Both the position numbers and the translations under genes were made by a program. A DNA stretch of 64,000 bases, from the NCBI GenBank assembly GCA_052061695.1, contig JBPZEY010000005.1; one strand, given 5' to 3'. The notes beneath the pieces are model-generated. The model saw only the letters and a program-made list of their open reading frames with translations. It was not told the DNA's origin and ran no database searches. Below, piece after piece: positions 54,851 to 64,000 of the stretch (within the stretch, counting starts at the first letter, position 1; each line of letters opens with the position of its first letter). This stretch comes from Alkalicoccus luteus (lineage in GTDB: Bacteria; Bacillota; Bacilli; Bacillales; Salisediminibacteriaceae).

Positions 54851-55762
54851 TTTGTAGTAATCCATCGTACGCTGCAGTCCTTCTGCAAGTGTTATTTTCG
54901 ACTTCCATCCGGCTGTCTCGCGCAGCTTCTCCGATGAGAGATAGCTGTGGCGAATATCTCCTGTGCGCGGTTCTCCGTAGTCAGGATTGAACTCTGTATT
55001 TGCTGCACGGCTCAGCTCCTGTAACAGCTCATTGATACTCGTCTGCGTTTCAGAGCTGACGTTATAGACACCGCTCACGTCATGATCAAAGGCGGTGATC
55101 ACCGCTTCCGCCACGTCCTCGACGTAGACGAAATCTCGCGTCTGTTCCCCGTCTCCTTGAATGAGCGGCTGCTTTCCTGCTAGAAGCGCTTCGCAGAAAA
55201 TTGTGATCACACCTGCTTCTGTTTCCACCGTCTGACGTGGTCCGTAAACGTTCGCAAACCGGAGCGCTGCCGTACGAATCGGGTACAGCCTCGCATACGA
55301 CTGGATGTACTGTTCGGCTGCAAGCTTCGACGTCCCATACGGCGAGAGTGGCTCAGTGGCGGACGTTTCATCGATTGGCAGTTGCTCGGCGTGTCCGTAA
55401 ACAGCAGCCGACGATGCGGAAATAAAGCGCGGCACATCGTTTGCTTTTGCTGCTTCCAGCAGATGTACCGTGCCTAAAATGTTAATCTCCAAATCCATAT
55501 CCGGCTGCTCCAATGACGGACCGACTTTGCTTTGTGCCGCCAGGTGAATGATACCGTCCGGCTTCTTTTCTGCGATGGCCTGCTGCACGGCCGCTTTATC
55601 GCGGATGTCGCCTTCAATAGCTTCTGCCCCTGCCGGTATATTCGCAGCGGAACCGGTCGTAAAGTTGTCATAAACGACAACACGGTCCCCACGCGCGAGC
55701 AGCCGCTCGGCAACGTGGGAACCGATAAAGCCGGCTCCGCCTGTCATGAAAATTGTCTGCAT
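54845..55762 (-). CDS. UDP-glucose 4-epimerase-like sugar epimerase
   Basis: 305 residues, extended SDR: TGGAGFIGSHVAERLLARG, LAAQSKVGPSLEQP, SASSAAVYGHAEQ, YGTSKLAAEQYIQ (Tyr, Lys), FANVYGPRQ. Slightly shorter than classic GalE; resembles the Bacillus YtcB/GalE-like group, which makes UDP-galactose or UDP-GlcNAc epimers. It lies 27 bases after a large sugar transferase gene on the same strand, probably supplying its donor or the next sugar. Confidence 0.87.
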   Translation of the reverse strand: MQTIFMTGGAGFIGSHVAERLLARGDRVVVYDNFTTGSAANIPAGAEAIEGDIRDKAAVQQAIAEKKPDGIIHLAAQSKVGPSLEQPDMDLEINILGTVHLLEAAKANDVPRFISASSAAVYGHAEQLPIDETSATEPLSPYGTSKLAAEQYIQSYARLYPIRTAALRFANVYGPRQTVETEAGVITIFCEALLAGKQPLIQGDGEQTRDFVYVEDVAEAVITAFDHDVSGVYNVSSETQTSINELLQELSRAANTEFNPDYGEPRTGDIRHSYLSSEKLRETAGWKSKITLAEGLQRTMDYYKA

Positions 55763-55789
55763 ATGAAAAGCCCTTTCTTCAAACGGAAT

Positions 55790-57199
55790 CTAAAAGTTAA
55801 GCGACGATTTTTTGCGATTGGCCGCTTCGTCTTTGTTTTCCTCTTCCGGCCGTTCGATCGTGACCGACGTATCTTCTGCGCCTTCTGATTTCGACTTATC
55901 GAATACGACGAGGCACGTTTTCAAAATGATGATAATATCGAGCCAGAGGCTGTAGTTGCGGATGTAATACAAGTCAAAGCGCAGCTTGTCCTCAGCATCC
56001 GTCGTATACTTCCCCATCACCTGCGCATAGCCGGTGATCCCCGGCTTCACGCGGTTTCGGTAGCCGTAATGATAATACTTCTGCGTGAGCTCCTGAATGA
56101 AAAACTCCCGTTCCGGGCGCGGCCCGACAAGCGACATGTCGCCTTTCAGCACGTTAAACAGCTGCGGCAGTTCGTCTAAACGCGTCGCCCGGATCAGCTT
56201 GCCGACTTTTGTAATCCGCTTATCGTCAGATGTCGCAAGCACCGGCCCCGTCGATTTTTCCGCTCCCTGAATCATCGAGCGGAACTTGTAAATCGTAAAC
56301 GGCTTGTTGTATTTTCCAAGACGCTCCTGCGAGTAAATAATATCCGCCTTCGGGTCTTCCAGCTTCACCATAATCGCCGTGGCAATGAGCGCCGGTGACG
56401 CGAGAATGATAAGAATCACTGCGGATAAAAAGTCGAACACGCGCTTTAAGAACACTTTATCCCACGTGAGCAGAAATGGACGGACGCCCATAACAAGCGT
56501 ATCATCCATCGGTGATGACGTTGCCTTCTGAAGCAGCAGCTCGTACAGCTCCGGAATGACGTATACGACCTTGTTACGCTCCATCGCATAATAAATGATC
56601 TGTGACTTTTTCTCTTTCGAGATGTCGGTTGCGAGCACGACGAAATCGACTTCATTTAAGTAATAGTTCAATTCTTCGAGAGGCACGTGCTCCGATACGT
56701 GGCGCACCGCTGTGCCTTTAAGCATCGGATGGCGGATTTTATAGAGCAGCTTAGACGCCGCTTCCCCGTCTCCGACTAAGAGCACTTTTCCAATTTTGTT
56801 TCCGCGCGTCACCTTCAGATAGAGCACCTTGAACGTGACCATGAGAAACACCGTGAAAATACTGGCGATCAGGACGACCGATCGCGGCATCGCAAATTCA
56901 CGGAATAAGTAGGACGCTGCCATCGTGAGAAACGTCATCAGTGCCGTTGCGACGAGAATTTTACGGACGATGTCACTGACCGTGTGCTTGCGGTCCAGGC
57001 TGTACAATTCGTAAACCGAGATGAAAAACAATCCTATCAGCAGAATCCACGGCAAAAGCGAGAGAAAGGCCTCCCAGTTTCTATCCGGAAAGTCCAGATA
57101 GCGGATGTAAAATGCGCTGATATAAGCAATTAATATACAGAGTAAGTCCCCTAAGATGAGCAGAAATTTATGATTTCTCGTGTCATCCATGCTATACAT
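55790..57199 (-). CDS. Polyprenyl glycosylphosphotransferase (WbaP/CpsE type)
   Basis: 469 residues. Four or five N-terminal membrane helices, a central Rossmann-like domain (GKVLLVGDGEAASKLLYKI), one further membrane helix near residue 255, and the C-terminal catalytic transferase domain with YSQERLGKYNKPFTIYKFRS, LDELPQLFNVLKGDMSLVGP, RPEREFF and KPGITGYAQVMGKY. Starts a second undecaprenyl-linked polymer, distinct from the one begun by the short transferase at 32584. RBS AAAGAGG 7 bases before ATG. Acidic C-terminal tail. Confidence 0.93.
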   Translation of the reverse strand: MYSMDDTRNHKFLLILGDLLCILIAYISAFYIRYLDFPDRNWEAFLSLLPWILLIGLFFISVYELYSLDRKHTVSDIVRKILVATALMTFLTMAASYLFREFAMPRSVVLIASIFTVFLMVTFKVLYLKVTRGNKIGKVLLVGDGEAASKLLYKIRHPMLKGTAVRHVSEHVPLEELNYYLNEVDFVVLATDISKEKKSQIIYYAMERNKVVYVIPELYELLLQKATSSPMDDTLVMGVRPFLLTWDKVFLKRVFDFLSAVILIILASPALIATAIMVKLEDPKADIIYSQERLGKYNKPFTIYKFRSMIQGAEKSTGPVLATSDDKRITKVGKLIRATRLDELPQLFNVLKGDMSLVGPRPEREFFIQELTQKYYHYGYRNRVKPGITGYAQVMGKYTTDAEDKLRFDLYYIRNYSLWLDIIIILKTCLVVFDKSKSEGAEDTSVTIERPEEENKDEAANRKKSSLNF

Positions 57200-57414
57200 G
57201 TCAAAACCTCTTTCTATCCCCCGTTACCGTCCATGACGCAACGCTGTTCATGCTATGTTTCATTATAGTCGTTTTACGAGGCGTATGCTATCCTTTGCGG
57301 AAAATCGATACGTCATTGTAATAGACGGGATTCAGAGGGAAATGTTGCAATAAAAGCGGACTAGGGAAATTCCTTAGATGAAAGAGGCTTATATCTTGAA
57401 AGAAGATATTAAAG

Positions 57415-57870
57415 AAGATGCTTATTCGTAAGTAAAGGTCGCTGTTCGTGCTGCACTTTGCAGTTATGCGCAGCAACATCACCTTTGTTCGTATTGATTC
57501 GTTTCCTATGAGTACCATTCTCGCTTTTATGCGCTAGTTATACCCCGTAAAGCAAAAGTACTTTATCACTCTTCCCCTTGACTTCGGCCCGTGCGAACGA
57601 GCTCCACTCCAAGCTTATACGTAAGTAAAAGCCGCTATTCGTAGAGATACCGACTGTTATGCGTATCGTTCCTGCAACAATGCGTATGTTTCGGTATGTT
57701 ATGCGTAGTGGTTTTTGTTTATGCGTAACCAATCCCCAGTAAAGCAAAACTGTTCATCTATTCTGGGTATAATCGTAAGTGAAGGCTTCTATTAGCACGG
57801 TAATCGCTTATTCGAGAGGCGATTTCAGCTTTATGTGGGGCAGCTGCTTCTTTACGAGATGACCGTCTCC
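57415..57870 (+). repeat. Phased-site repeat cluster F (three arrays, degenerate)
   Basis: Array 1 sites at 57427, 57447, 57467, 57488, 57509, 57530 (spacing 20, 20, 21, 21, 21). Array 2 at 57620, 57640, 57660, 57681, 57702, 57722 (20, 20, 21, 21, 20). A third, poorer array runs about 57775-57870 (TAATCGTAAG, CTATTAGCAC, TTTATGTGG, TTTACGAGA). No good GCTTTCGGC hairpin between these copies, so this is the most decayed cluster. 57200-57415 is AT-rich with nothing recognised. Confidence 0.82.
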
Positions 57871-57904
57871 TTCTATGCCAAACTTGTACCTCCGCTATTA
57901 ACGA

Positions 57905-57938
57905 GAAAGCACCGCGGCTCGTCGCTGCCGCGGTGCTT
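57905..57938 (-). terminator. Terminator of the protease gene
   Basis: GCACCGCGG / CCGCGGTGC stem with TTTCTCGTT on the minus strand. Confidence 0.8.
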
Positions 57939-57944
57939 GTTGTA

Positions 57945-60900
57945 TTACTGGAGTTCTCTCAGCCGCTCCAGACTAACGCTGTCCATAATGCCACTCACAG
58001 GAAGATCTTGAGAAGCCTGAAATTCGGAGACGACTGAAGTCGTAACAGAACCATAGACGGTAGAAGGATCAGTTGGAAAATTGCCATAACCAGCTGCTGT
58101 CAACATACGCTTCATTACGTATGCCTGCTCCGATGAATGACCAGCTTGAAGTTGTGTGTTCGTTTCTCTTTCCAGTATCTGGATCATCCGCTTATTAACT
58201 TCTTCCTGCTGCCTAATGGAGAAGTGCTGTTGAAACTCGTTTACGACTCTCATCGTCACCGGACCGTACGCGTTCGTAGGAGACGTTGGAAAGTTTCCAA
58301 ATCCGAGCTGAGTAAGCTGCTTTTTCAAAAGTCTCGCTTCCTCCGACCTGTCTCCATTCCGAATGACGATAGTTGATAACTCGTTCATCTTGTTTATTGT
58401 TAAACGATCCAGCCTTCCAGTTTCTCTTAGTTCCTGATCCGATTGAAAATCTCTTACAACTCTCTCGGTCACAGGCCCAAAAGCTGTAGAAGGATTTCTA
58501 GGAAAATTTCCGTAGCCTAACTCAGTGAGCTGCTGCTTCAGCGTTACTATTTTGGGGTCTCTATCCCCGCTTTTCCAAGCAATAGCGAGTGCTTCTTCCA
58601 TTACTTGTTGGGTGATCAAATTCGCTGTGCCTGATTCAACAAGACTATTTGCTTGCTGAAATTGCTTCACTACTCCCGCGGTGACTGGACCGTAAACTCG
58701 AGACGGGAAAGTTGGAAAATTACCAAAACCCAGCTCCGTCAGCTGTTGCTTGAGTTCTCGAACTCCGTCACTCACATCTCCATTTTTAAATGCCCTACTC
58801 CAAACTTCGCTCATTTTTTCAAGTGTCACTGGGTCGCCTATCCCGTTTGTGATAAGTCCATAGTGCTGTTGGAAATCCTTCACAACGCTTGCTGTAACCG
58901 GCCCAAACCGAGAGGAAGGCCGTTCTGGAAAATTCCCAAATCCTAAGTGAGTGAGTCTTATTTTAAAAGCCCGTACTTCTTCAGAATCAGCTGTATTAGC
59001 GTATTTCCCATCGATGACGCTTTGCATGAATTCTAATAACTCTGTATCCACTTCTCCTGATTCTGGAAACCCATAGTACGCTTGGAGTTCTATCACTGCT
59101 GCTTCAGTTCCGTCATTGAAAACACCTGTTTGCTCGCCGCTATAAAAGCCCAGCGTAACTAAATACTCTTGCAATAGTTGAACATGATTACCTTCATCAT
59201 GCAGCCTCAAGGTTTGATCTGCTTTTTCAACAATAATGGATTTTGTACTGGTATTTCCTATACTGTCCTTCGCTTCCAACTGAAGGGTTGATTCTCCACT
59301 TTTCAGCTCTTCCCGGATAGAGAATATACCATCAGACTCTACCTTAGCCGTTCCTGAAGCGTAAATCTCCTCTTCTTGTGACAACGTGTACGAAAGAGTC
59401 AGTGATTTACCTCCTGCATTTGTTTCTGCAAAGCGGGAAGCAATCGTTCCTTGAATAAGGTTTCCCTTTATGACTTGCTCTTTAATGTTAATGACTGGGG
59501 CAGTATGATAGATTTCCAATTCGAAGCTGGAAGTGAATGTTCCTCTCGTTGTAGCGGCCGATAGTTGTATCGTATACACACCAGCTTCAGCTGTTTTCTT
59601 CTCATCCTGCATAGTCATATATTGTAGATCCCAGGTCAGATCATTTGTGGCTGCTGGTTCTATTTTCCCTAAATTCTTCCCGGACTCGTTCAGCAAATGA
59701 ATGGAGACAGCAGCCTCCTCAGACAATTCCCACGTGAACGATGGTAAGTAGGCACCGCCTACAATAGATCTATTTGTATCGAATGATGTGATCGGTGATG
59801 CCATCTCTTCTATCGCACCGCCGTAAGGAAGGCGTAACTTCTTACCGGATGATTCCTCTAAAACAATCCAACCATCTAAATATCCGGCTTTTTGTTTCCC
59901 ATCAGCAGTCAATGTTACCGTCACTGGTACGGTCTCACCTGCCGGAACCGTAATTGATTCTGGAAGCTCTAGGCTGGCATGGCTGTCATGGTTCGACTCT
60001 ACATTCGTTAAGTATTCTTTCATCTCGCTGCTTTTATTTTCTACGTATAGCGTATAGTCTCGTGTGAAGGAAGCACCAGCCGGCAGAGAACGCATATTGA
60101 GACTGCCATTCCAATGATCGATTGAGCTGGTGTCCCCCCCTTCTTGATACGTATGATGATCTAAAAACCAGGCTGTCTCTGTAGCTTGCAAAACAGCTTT
60201 GGGATCAACATTTCCTGCGCCTGTCTCATTTACCGAATAGCCGCTGATCTTCGTCGTATTATTCATTAGTCGCAGCTTCACTTCAGACGGGGTGAGTTCC
60301 GAATTCTGCTCTAATAGCAATGCAGCCAGGCCCGCAATATACGGGGCTGAAAAGCTGGTACCTGATACTGTATCATATGCTTTCTCGTAATTTCCTTTTG
60401 CTTTCGATTTGGAAATAGCCGTGTAAATGCTTCTCCCGGGTGCAGTTAAATCAGGCTTAATATCCAGCGTATCTGTCAAAGGCCCTTGGGAGGAGAACTC
60501 TGTAACAATATGGGCCCCTCTTACGGTTGCAGAGGATCCAACCGTAACAGCAAGCGGGGAGGTCCCCGGGCTAGTAATCGTCCCTTCTCCATCTACACCT
60601 TCATTTCCTGCGGAGGCGACAACGACGATTCCTGCTTCTACCATATGATTAATCGCCTTTGTCAACGGTGTATCTGCTTTATTCGATACTTGCCCAAACG
60701 ACAAGTTAACTACATCGACCTTGTCCTTCATTGCTTGCTCCATCGCTGAAAGGATTACTCCTGTGGGTCCCCTCCCATCTTCTCCAAGGACTCTGTAAAC
60801 GTATAAATCAACGTCCGGAGCTATCCCGTTTAGCTTTCCGTTGCCCGCAATAACGCTGCTGACACTTGTTCCATGAGAACTGTTTACACCATGGCCTTCT

Positions 60901-61478
60901 AACACATCTGTCCGACCATCCCTGATAAAATTACTCCCTCCGCGAAAGGCGTGCTTTAAATCCGGATGATGGTAGTCGATCCCACTGTCTAAAACAGCAA
61001 TCTTTATTCCCTTGCCTGTTAATGATGTCGATCCCTCATGTAGTAAAGAAATAACATCTTCTTCTGTTTCATCCTCATCAGTCTGTTTCACTTCATAGAT
61101 CTGGCTTTTATAAATTGCCTTTATATCGTTAAATGATGTGAGCTGTTCAATATCAGATGCTTTTATCACCATCGTGTACCCATAAAATACATTTTCCAGC
61201 TTTTCTAAACCTTGTACTTTTATATTCTCATCCTGCAGCAGCTTTAAAAATGCTTCATCAACTGCTTCCGGAGACTCTGTTTCAGTAGAATGTATCTCGT
61301 CACTCTCACTATGTACGGGCTCCTGATTGAAATCAATAATAACTTCGATCATTTGATCGGTTTCTAGAGGGATATCTGGATCAATATACATCTCACCAGC
61401 TGCAGCCGTCTGCATTCCGATGAACCCTACCAACCACCAGCAAACAACTGCAACGACTATCTTCATTTTCTCCACCAT
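57945..61478 (-). CDS. Secreted subtilisin-like protease with six peptidoglycan-binding repeats
   Basis: 1177 residues. Signal peptide to about 27, I9-like propeptide (about 40-130), S8 catalytic domain: AVLDSGIDYHHPDL (Asp164), SSHGTSVSSVIAG (His202), AGNEG (Asn292), VSGTSFSAP (Ser375). Then Fn3/Ig-like domains (about 440-790). The last third has one diverged and five clear PG-binding repeats of the form LTxLGFGNFPxxPSxxYGP, each about 80 residues. The repeats should hold the protease in the wall. ATG 61478 or 61466 may be the start (GGTGGAG is nearer the second). Same repeat type occurs in the next gene upstream. Confidence 0.93.
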   Translation of the reverse strand: MVEKMKIVVAVVCWWLVGFIGMQTAAAGEMYIDPDIPLETDQMIEVIIDFNQEPVHSESDEIHSTETESPEAVDEAFLKLLQDENIKVQGLEKLENVFYGYTMVIKASDIEQLTSFNDIKAIYKSQIYEVKQTDEDETEEDVISLLHEGSTSLTGKGIKIAVLDSGIDYHHPDLKHAFRGGSNFIRDGRTDVLEGHGVNSSHGTSVSSVIAGNGKLNGIAPDVDLYVYRVLGEDGRGPTGVILSAMEQAMKDKVDVVNLSFGQVSNKADTPLTKAINHMVEAGIVVVASAGNEGVDGEGTITSPGTSPLAVTVGSSATVRGAHIVTEFSSQGPLTDTLDIKPDLTAPGRSIYTAISKSKAKGNYEKAYDTVSGTSFSAPYIAGLAALLLEQNSELTPSEVKLRLMNNTTKISGYSVNETGAGNVDPKAVLQATETAWFLDHHTYQEGGDTSSIDHWNGSLNMRSLPAGASFTRDYTLYVENKSSEMKEYLTNVESNHDSHASLELPESITVPAGETVPVTVTLTADGKQKAGYLDGWIVLEESSGKKLRLPYGGAIEEMASPITSFDTNRSIVGGAYLPSFTWELSEEAAVSIHLLNESGKNLGKIEPAATNDLTWDLQYMTMQDEKKTAEAGVYTIQLSAATTRGTFTSSFELEIYHTAPVINIKEQVIKGNLIQGTIASRFAETNAGGKSLTLSYTLSQEEEIYASGTAKVESDGIFSIREELKSGESTLQLEAKDSIGNTSTKSIIVEKADQTLRLHDEGNHVQLLQEYLVTLGFYSGEQTGVFNDGTEAAVIELQAYYGFPESGEVDTELLEFMQSVIDGKYANTADSEEVRAFKIRLTHLGFGNFPERPSSRFGPVTASVVKDFQQHYGLITNGIGDPVTLEKMSEVWSRAFKNGDVSDGVRELKQQLTELGFGNFPTFPSRVYGPVTAGVVKQFQQANSLVESGTANLITQQVMEEALAIAWKSGDRDPKIVTLKQQLTELGYGNFPRNPSTAFGPVTERVVRDFQSDQELRETGRLDRLTINKMNELSTIVIRNGDRSEEARLLKKQLTQLGFGNFPTSPTNAYGPVTMRVVNEFQQHFSIRQQEEVNKRMIQILERETNTQLQAGHSSEQAYVMKRMLTAAGYGNFPTDPSTVYGSVTTSVVSEFQASQDLPVSGIMDSVSLERLRELQ

Positions 61479-61498
61479 CCGATCCAGAATATTGAAAA

Positions 61499-61530
61499 GA
61501 CAGAGAATTCACTTTCGTGAATCTCTGCCT
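61499..61530 (-). terminator. Terminator of the glucosaminidase gene
   Basis: AGAGATTCAC-GAAA-GTGAATTCTCT stem followed by GTCTTTTC on the minus strand. Confidence 0.7.
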
Positions 61531-61579
61531 CTATTATATCGTGTTTTTTACTATTTTTTATAGATTTTTCAACTTTATT

Positions 61580-64000
61580 TTATCTGTATACCGGCACTTC
61601 AAAGGGCAAATACGGATTATTGATTTGGCTGTACAAATTCCTAATCATCGTCGTTTGTTTGGAAGCCCAGCCAATGTCCGTTGCATATTGATAAAAGTGG
61701 CTTCGGTTAATACTGATGTTACTATTTAATGCTGCTTCGTGGAAATCAGGATCCCAGCGCATTTTGTAGATGGTATCCTGCCCTCGATTTAAATAATTAT
61801 TCGAGATAAACTGCGCGCCGCCACGAATGGAATCTTGTGGAGTGAACCAGCCTTCGCGATAGGCTCGCACAGATCCTCTCGTATACGGATCGCTGTCTAC
61901 CGCTTCAATCCCAAACATGTTATACGTTTTGCGCATGTCGATTTTGCTTGTGTCAAAGTTATCATTGCGCGTGCGAATCCATCTCCACGTGTTGTCTGCC
62001 TCGTTGAAACGTCGCTCTAAAATAAATGTGCGAGTACTGCCATTTGATTGCGGCTGAACCGACACCCATTTATTAGACTCAATCTGTCCAACTTCAATAG
62101 AACCGTTCGAAAGGATCGATGTGCCGTGCCCTGTTTCAAGGATAGCATGTGAAATCAAATAAATGTCATTGACACCTTGTGATTCGGCCGCACGTTTAAA
62201 TGCGTCTCCCGTGTTATGCAGGATTCCTCGATTTCTCAAAATGTTGTTCAACTGAGATGCCGGTACTCCGGACGTTTGAGACAACACCAGAAACTGAAAC
62301 ATATCCTGATGGCCGGGATCCAACGTAAACTGCTGGGGATCAAGAAAACGGCGAACGTCCGCTGCCCTGGCATCTTGCCAGCCGCCACCGTACAAATCCG
62401 TCTGCGGCCTTAATGACATTTGACGGTTAAGCATTTGTGTAAGTGTCATCTGATACTGACGGTAATCAATTTGTACTCCAAACTTCGATAGTTCATCATT
62501 AATTTTCTGCATCGTTCTCGGATCACCGATGCCGTTAACGACTAAATCGTGATGCTGCTGAAATTCCCGCACAACATTTGCTGTCACAGAACCATAGCCG
62601 TTAGATGGATTGGAAGGGAAATTACCGAACCCAAGTCTGGAAAGGTTGTTTTTTAGTTCACGTACGTTCTCGTGTCTACCCCCGTCCACATAATGGGAGT
62701 TAAGAATCGAATGAACAAAATCTGCATCACTTTCACTAAACTCTCCTGTAACGGCTAAACGATAGTATTCCTGAAACTCTCTTACAACTCTCGTTGTGGT
62801 AGATCCATAGGCGTTTGAAGGTGTAGACGGGAAACTTCCGAATCCGAGCTTCGTAAGCTGCTGTTTCATTTCCACAATTTCTTCTCCGCGATCTCCATTT
62901 TTATACGGATACGTCAATTCATCTGTATCTAACTGAAGAAATGCTCCACTTACATACGCTGGTGACTCTGTAATCGATGCATGGGTGATTCGATACCACC
63001 CATTAGATTGCTTCTCAATTAGATTCACGACAGTTCCGTTGGGCAATCCCGTAATAACGGAATAATTTGTACTCGGACCACGTCTGACATTTAATGATGT
63101 AGCCGTGACGGTTCCTGTCCCAATTGATAAGTTATTAATCTGCTCTTCAACTAGCTTAATCGTCACAGGATCACCTATCCCGTTCACTTTTAAGCGATTA
63201 GCAGCTTGAAAATCTCTGACAACGGATGCTGTTACTGAACCATAAGCATCTGATGGGTTAGAAGGGAAATTCCCATAGCCGAGACGAGTTAAATCATTCT
63301 TTAAGCTGCGAATGTGTTCTCCTCTTTGACCTGAAGAATAGGAAGAGTTTTTAATATCGTTAATCATCTTCAGCGTTTGTGAATCTGGGATGCCTGTGTC
63401 TCTTAACCCATAATATTGCTGAAATTCCTTTACTACTCGTATCGTGACAGATCCAAATGCATTTGATGGAGTCATTGGAAAATTTCCGAAACCGAGAGTT
63501 GTTAAATCTTGTTTTAACTCCCGAATATGCTCGCCTTGTGCCCCATCATAAAACGCGTTCAGCTCTTCTGTTATCAAATGAAGCATGTTGCTCGTAGGGA
63601 GCCCCGTTACATCCAGACCATAGGCACGTTGGAAATCTTCGACTACACTCATCGTCACCGGTCCGAATGCATTGGACGGGCTGGACGGGAAGTTGCCAAA
63701 TCCAAGTGCTGTTAGATCTACTTTCAGCTTTCGAATATGTTCGCCGCGAGCGCCATTGTAAAATTCACCAGCGTACGTAGCTGATTTAGCAGGTCTTAGT
63801 TCATCTTCGATCAGCTGCAACATCTCTTCTGTCGGCAGGCCGGTTACTTCCAGGCCGTAGGCACGTTGAAAGTCTTCCACAACGCCCATCGTCACCGGTC
63901 CGAATGCATTCGACGGACTCGATGGGAAGTTGCCAAACCCAAGCTCGGTTAAATCGTACTTGAGTTCACGGATGTACTCGCCGCGCGCCCCGTTGTAAAA
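61580..64000 (-). CDS. Wall-bound endo-beta-N-acetylglucosaminidase with PG-binding repeats (5' part outside window)
   Basis: 806 visible residues, open through base 64000, so the true N-terminus is missing. From the edge inward: four PG-binding repeats (ELGFGNFPSSPSNAFGPVT type), an SH3b domain (TATSLNVRRGPSTNYSVITG), two more repeats, a linker, then a LytD-type glucosaminidase domain with VPASQLNNILRNRGIL, ISHAILETGHGTSILSNG (catalytic Glu), YNMFGIEAVDSDPY and GGAQFISNNYLNRGQDTIYK. It cuts the glycan chain during wall growth or separation. The first two repeats are nearly identical at DNA level, so copy number may vary between strains. Pairs with the downstream protease gene. Confidence 0.93.
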   Translation of the reverse strand, partial: FYNGARGEYIRELKYDLTELGFGNFPSSPSNAFGPVTMGVVEDFQRAYGLEVTGLPTEEMLQLIEDELRPAKSATYAGEFYNGARGEHIRKLKVDLTALGFGNFPSSPSNAFGPVTMSVVEDFQRAYGLDVTGLPTSNMLHLITEELNAFYDGAQGEHIRELKQDLTTLGFGNFPMTPSNAFGSVTIRVVKEFQQYYGLRDTGIPDSQTLKMINDIKNSSYSSGQRGEHIRSLKNDLTRLGYGNFPSNPSDAYGSVTASVVRDFQAANRLKVNGIGDPVTIKLVEEQINNLSIGTGTVTATSLNVRRGPSTNYSVITGLPNGTVVNLIEKQSNGWYRITHASITESPAYVSGAFLQLDTDELTYPYKNGDRGEEIVEMKQQLTKLGFGSFPSTPSNAYGSTTTRVVREFQEYYRLAVTGEFSESDADFVHSILNSHYVDGGRHENVRELKNNLSRLGFGNFPSNPSNGYGSVTANVVREFQQHHDLVVNGIGDPRTMQKINDELSKFGVQIDYRQYQMTLTQMLNRQMSLRPQTDLYGGGWQDARAADVRRFLDPQQFTLDPGHQDMFQFLVLSQTSGVPASQLNNILRNRGILHNTGDAFKRAAESQGVNDIYLISHAILETGHGTSILSNGSIEVGQIESNKWVSVQPQSNGSTRTFILERRFNEADNTWRWIRTRNDNFDTSKIDMRKTYNMFGIEAVDSDPYTRGSVRAYREGWFTPQDSIRGGAQFISNNYLNRGQDTIYKMRWDPDFHEAALNSNISINRSHFYQYATDIGWASKQTTMIRNLYSQINNPYLPFEVPVYR

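Overview
The window looks like chromosomal DNA of a Bacillaceae bacterium, probably halophilic or alkaliphilic. Three things suggest this. Secreted and extracytoplasmic proteins are strongly acidic, ribosome binding sites are AGGAGG-like with frequent GTG/TTG starts, and the gene set (EpsA/EpsB/CpsB/EpsC homologues, three LytR-CpsA-Psr proteins, SH3b amidase, TupA-like ligases) is typical of Bacillales. I cannot name the genus. No rRNA, tRNA or CRISPR array was seen.

Layout. 1-4200: a sugar ABC transporter (two permeases, binding protein) beside a ROK repressor, with cre-like sites. 5100-16300: mixed housekeeping genes (solo LuxR-type regulator, AbrB-family membrane protein, VanZ-like protein with a 53-residue membrane peptide, two lipoproteins, ribokinase, 2-keto-acid decarboxylase, secreted 5'-nucleotidase, Fic protein). 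16300-20300: a TOTE-type primase-helicase, a decayed insertion sequence and a C-terminal gene scrap. 20300-40000: a large minus-strand exopolysaccharide locus. Transcription enters from the Wzz/BY-kinase/PHP-phosphatase genes, passes an EAR-like antitermination leader and EpsC/CapD, crosses a graveyard of IS3 remnants, then runs through an AT-rich cassette. That cassette holds an initiating sugar transferase, glycosyltransferases, three ATP-grasp proteins, polymerase, flippase, UDP-glucose dehydrogenase and UDP-glucuronate epimerase. 40100-57200: polymer attachment and precursor genes (three LCP proteins, GtaB, a second UDP-glucose dehydrogenase, a second epimerase and a large sugar transferase), plus a small CPxC-motif protein behind repeated palindromes, an SH3b amidase, a NERD protein and an AbgT transporter. 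57900-64000: a subtilisin-like protease and a glucosaminidase, both built on the same repeated peptidoglycan-binding module; the glucosaminidase runs off the window.

The main theme is cell-envelope polymer synthesis, attachment and wall remodelling. Two UDP-glucose dehydrogenases, a UDP-glucuronate epimerase and TupA-like ligases suggest an acidic, uronate-rich polymer, possibly decorated with amino acids. This composition is an inference.

The most unusual content is not coding. At least seven intergenic regions carry at least 17 copies of an array of short CG-centred sites. In the best-preserved arrays the sites fall at exactly 0, 20, 40, 61, 82, 103 and 124 bases, about two helical turns apart. 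Tandem copies are separated by one or two perfect GCTTTCGGC/GCTTCGGC hairpins. Site and spacer sequences drift between clusters while the spacing is kept, which points to selection on geometry.
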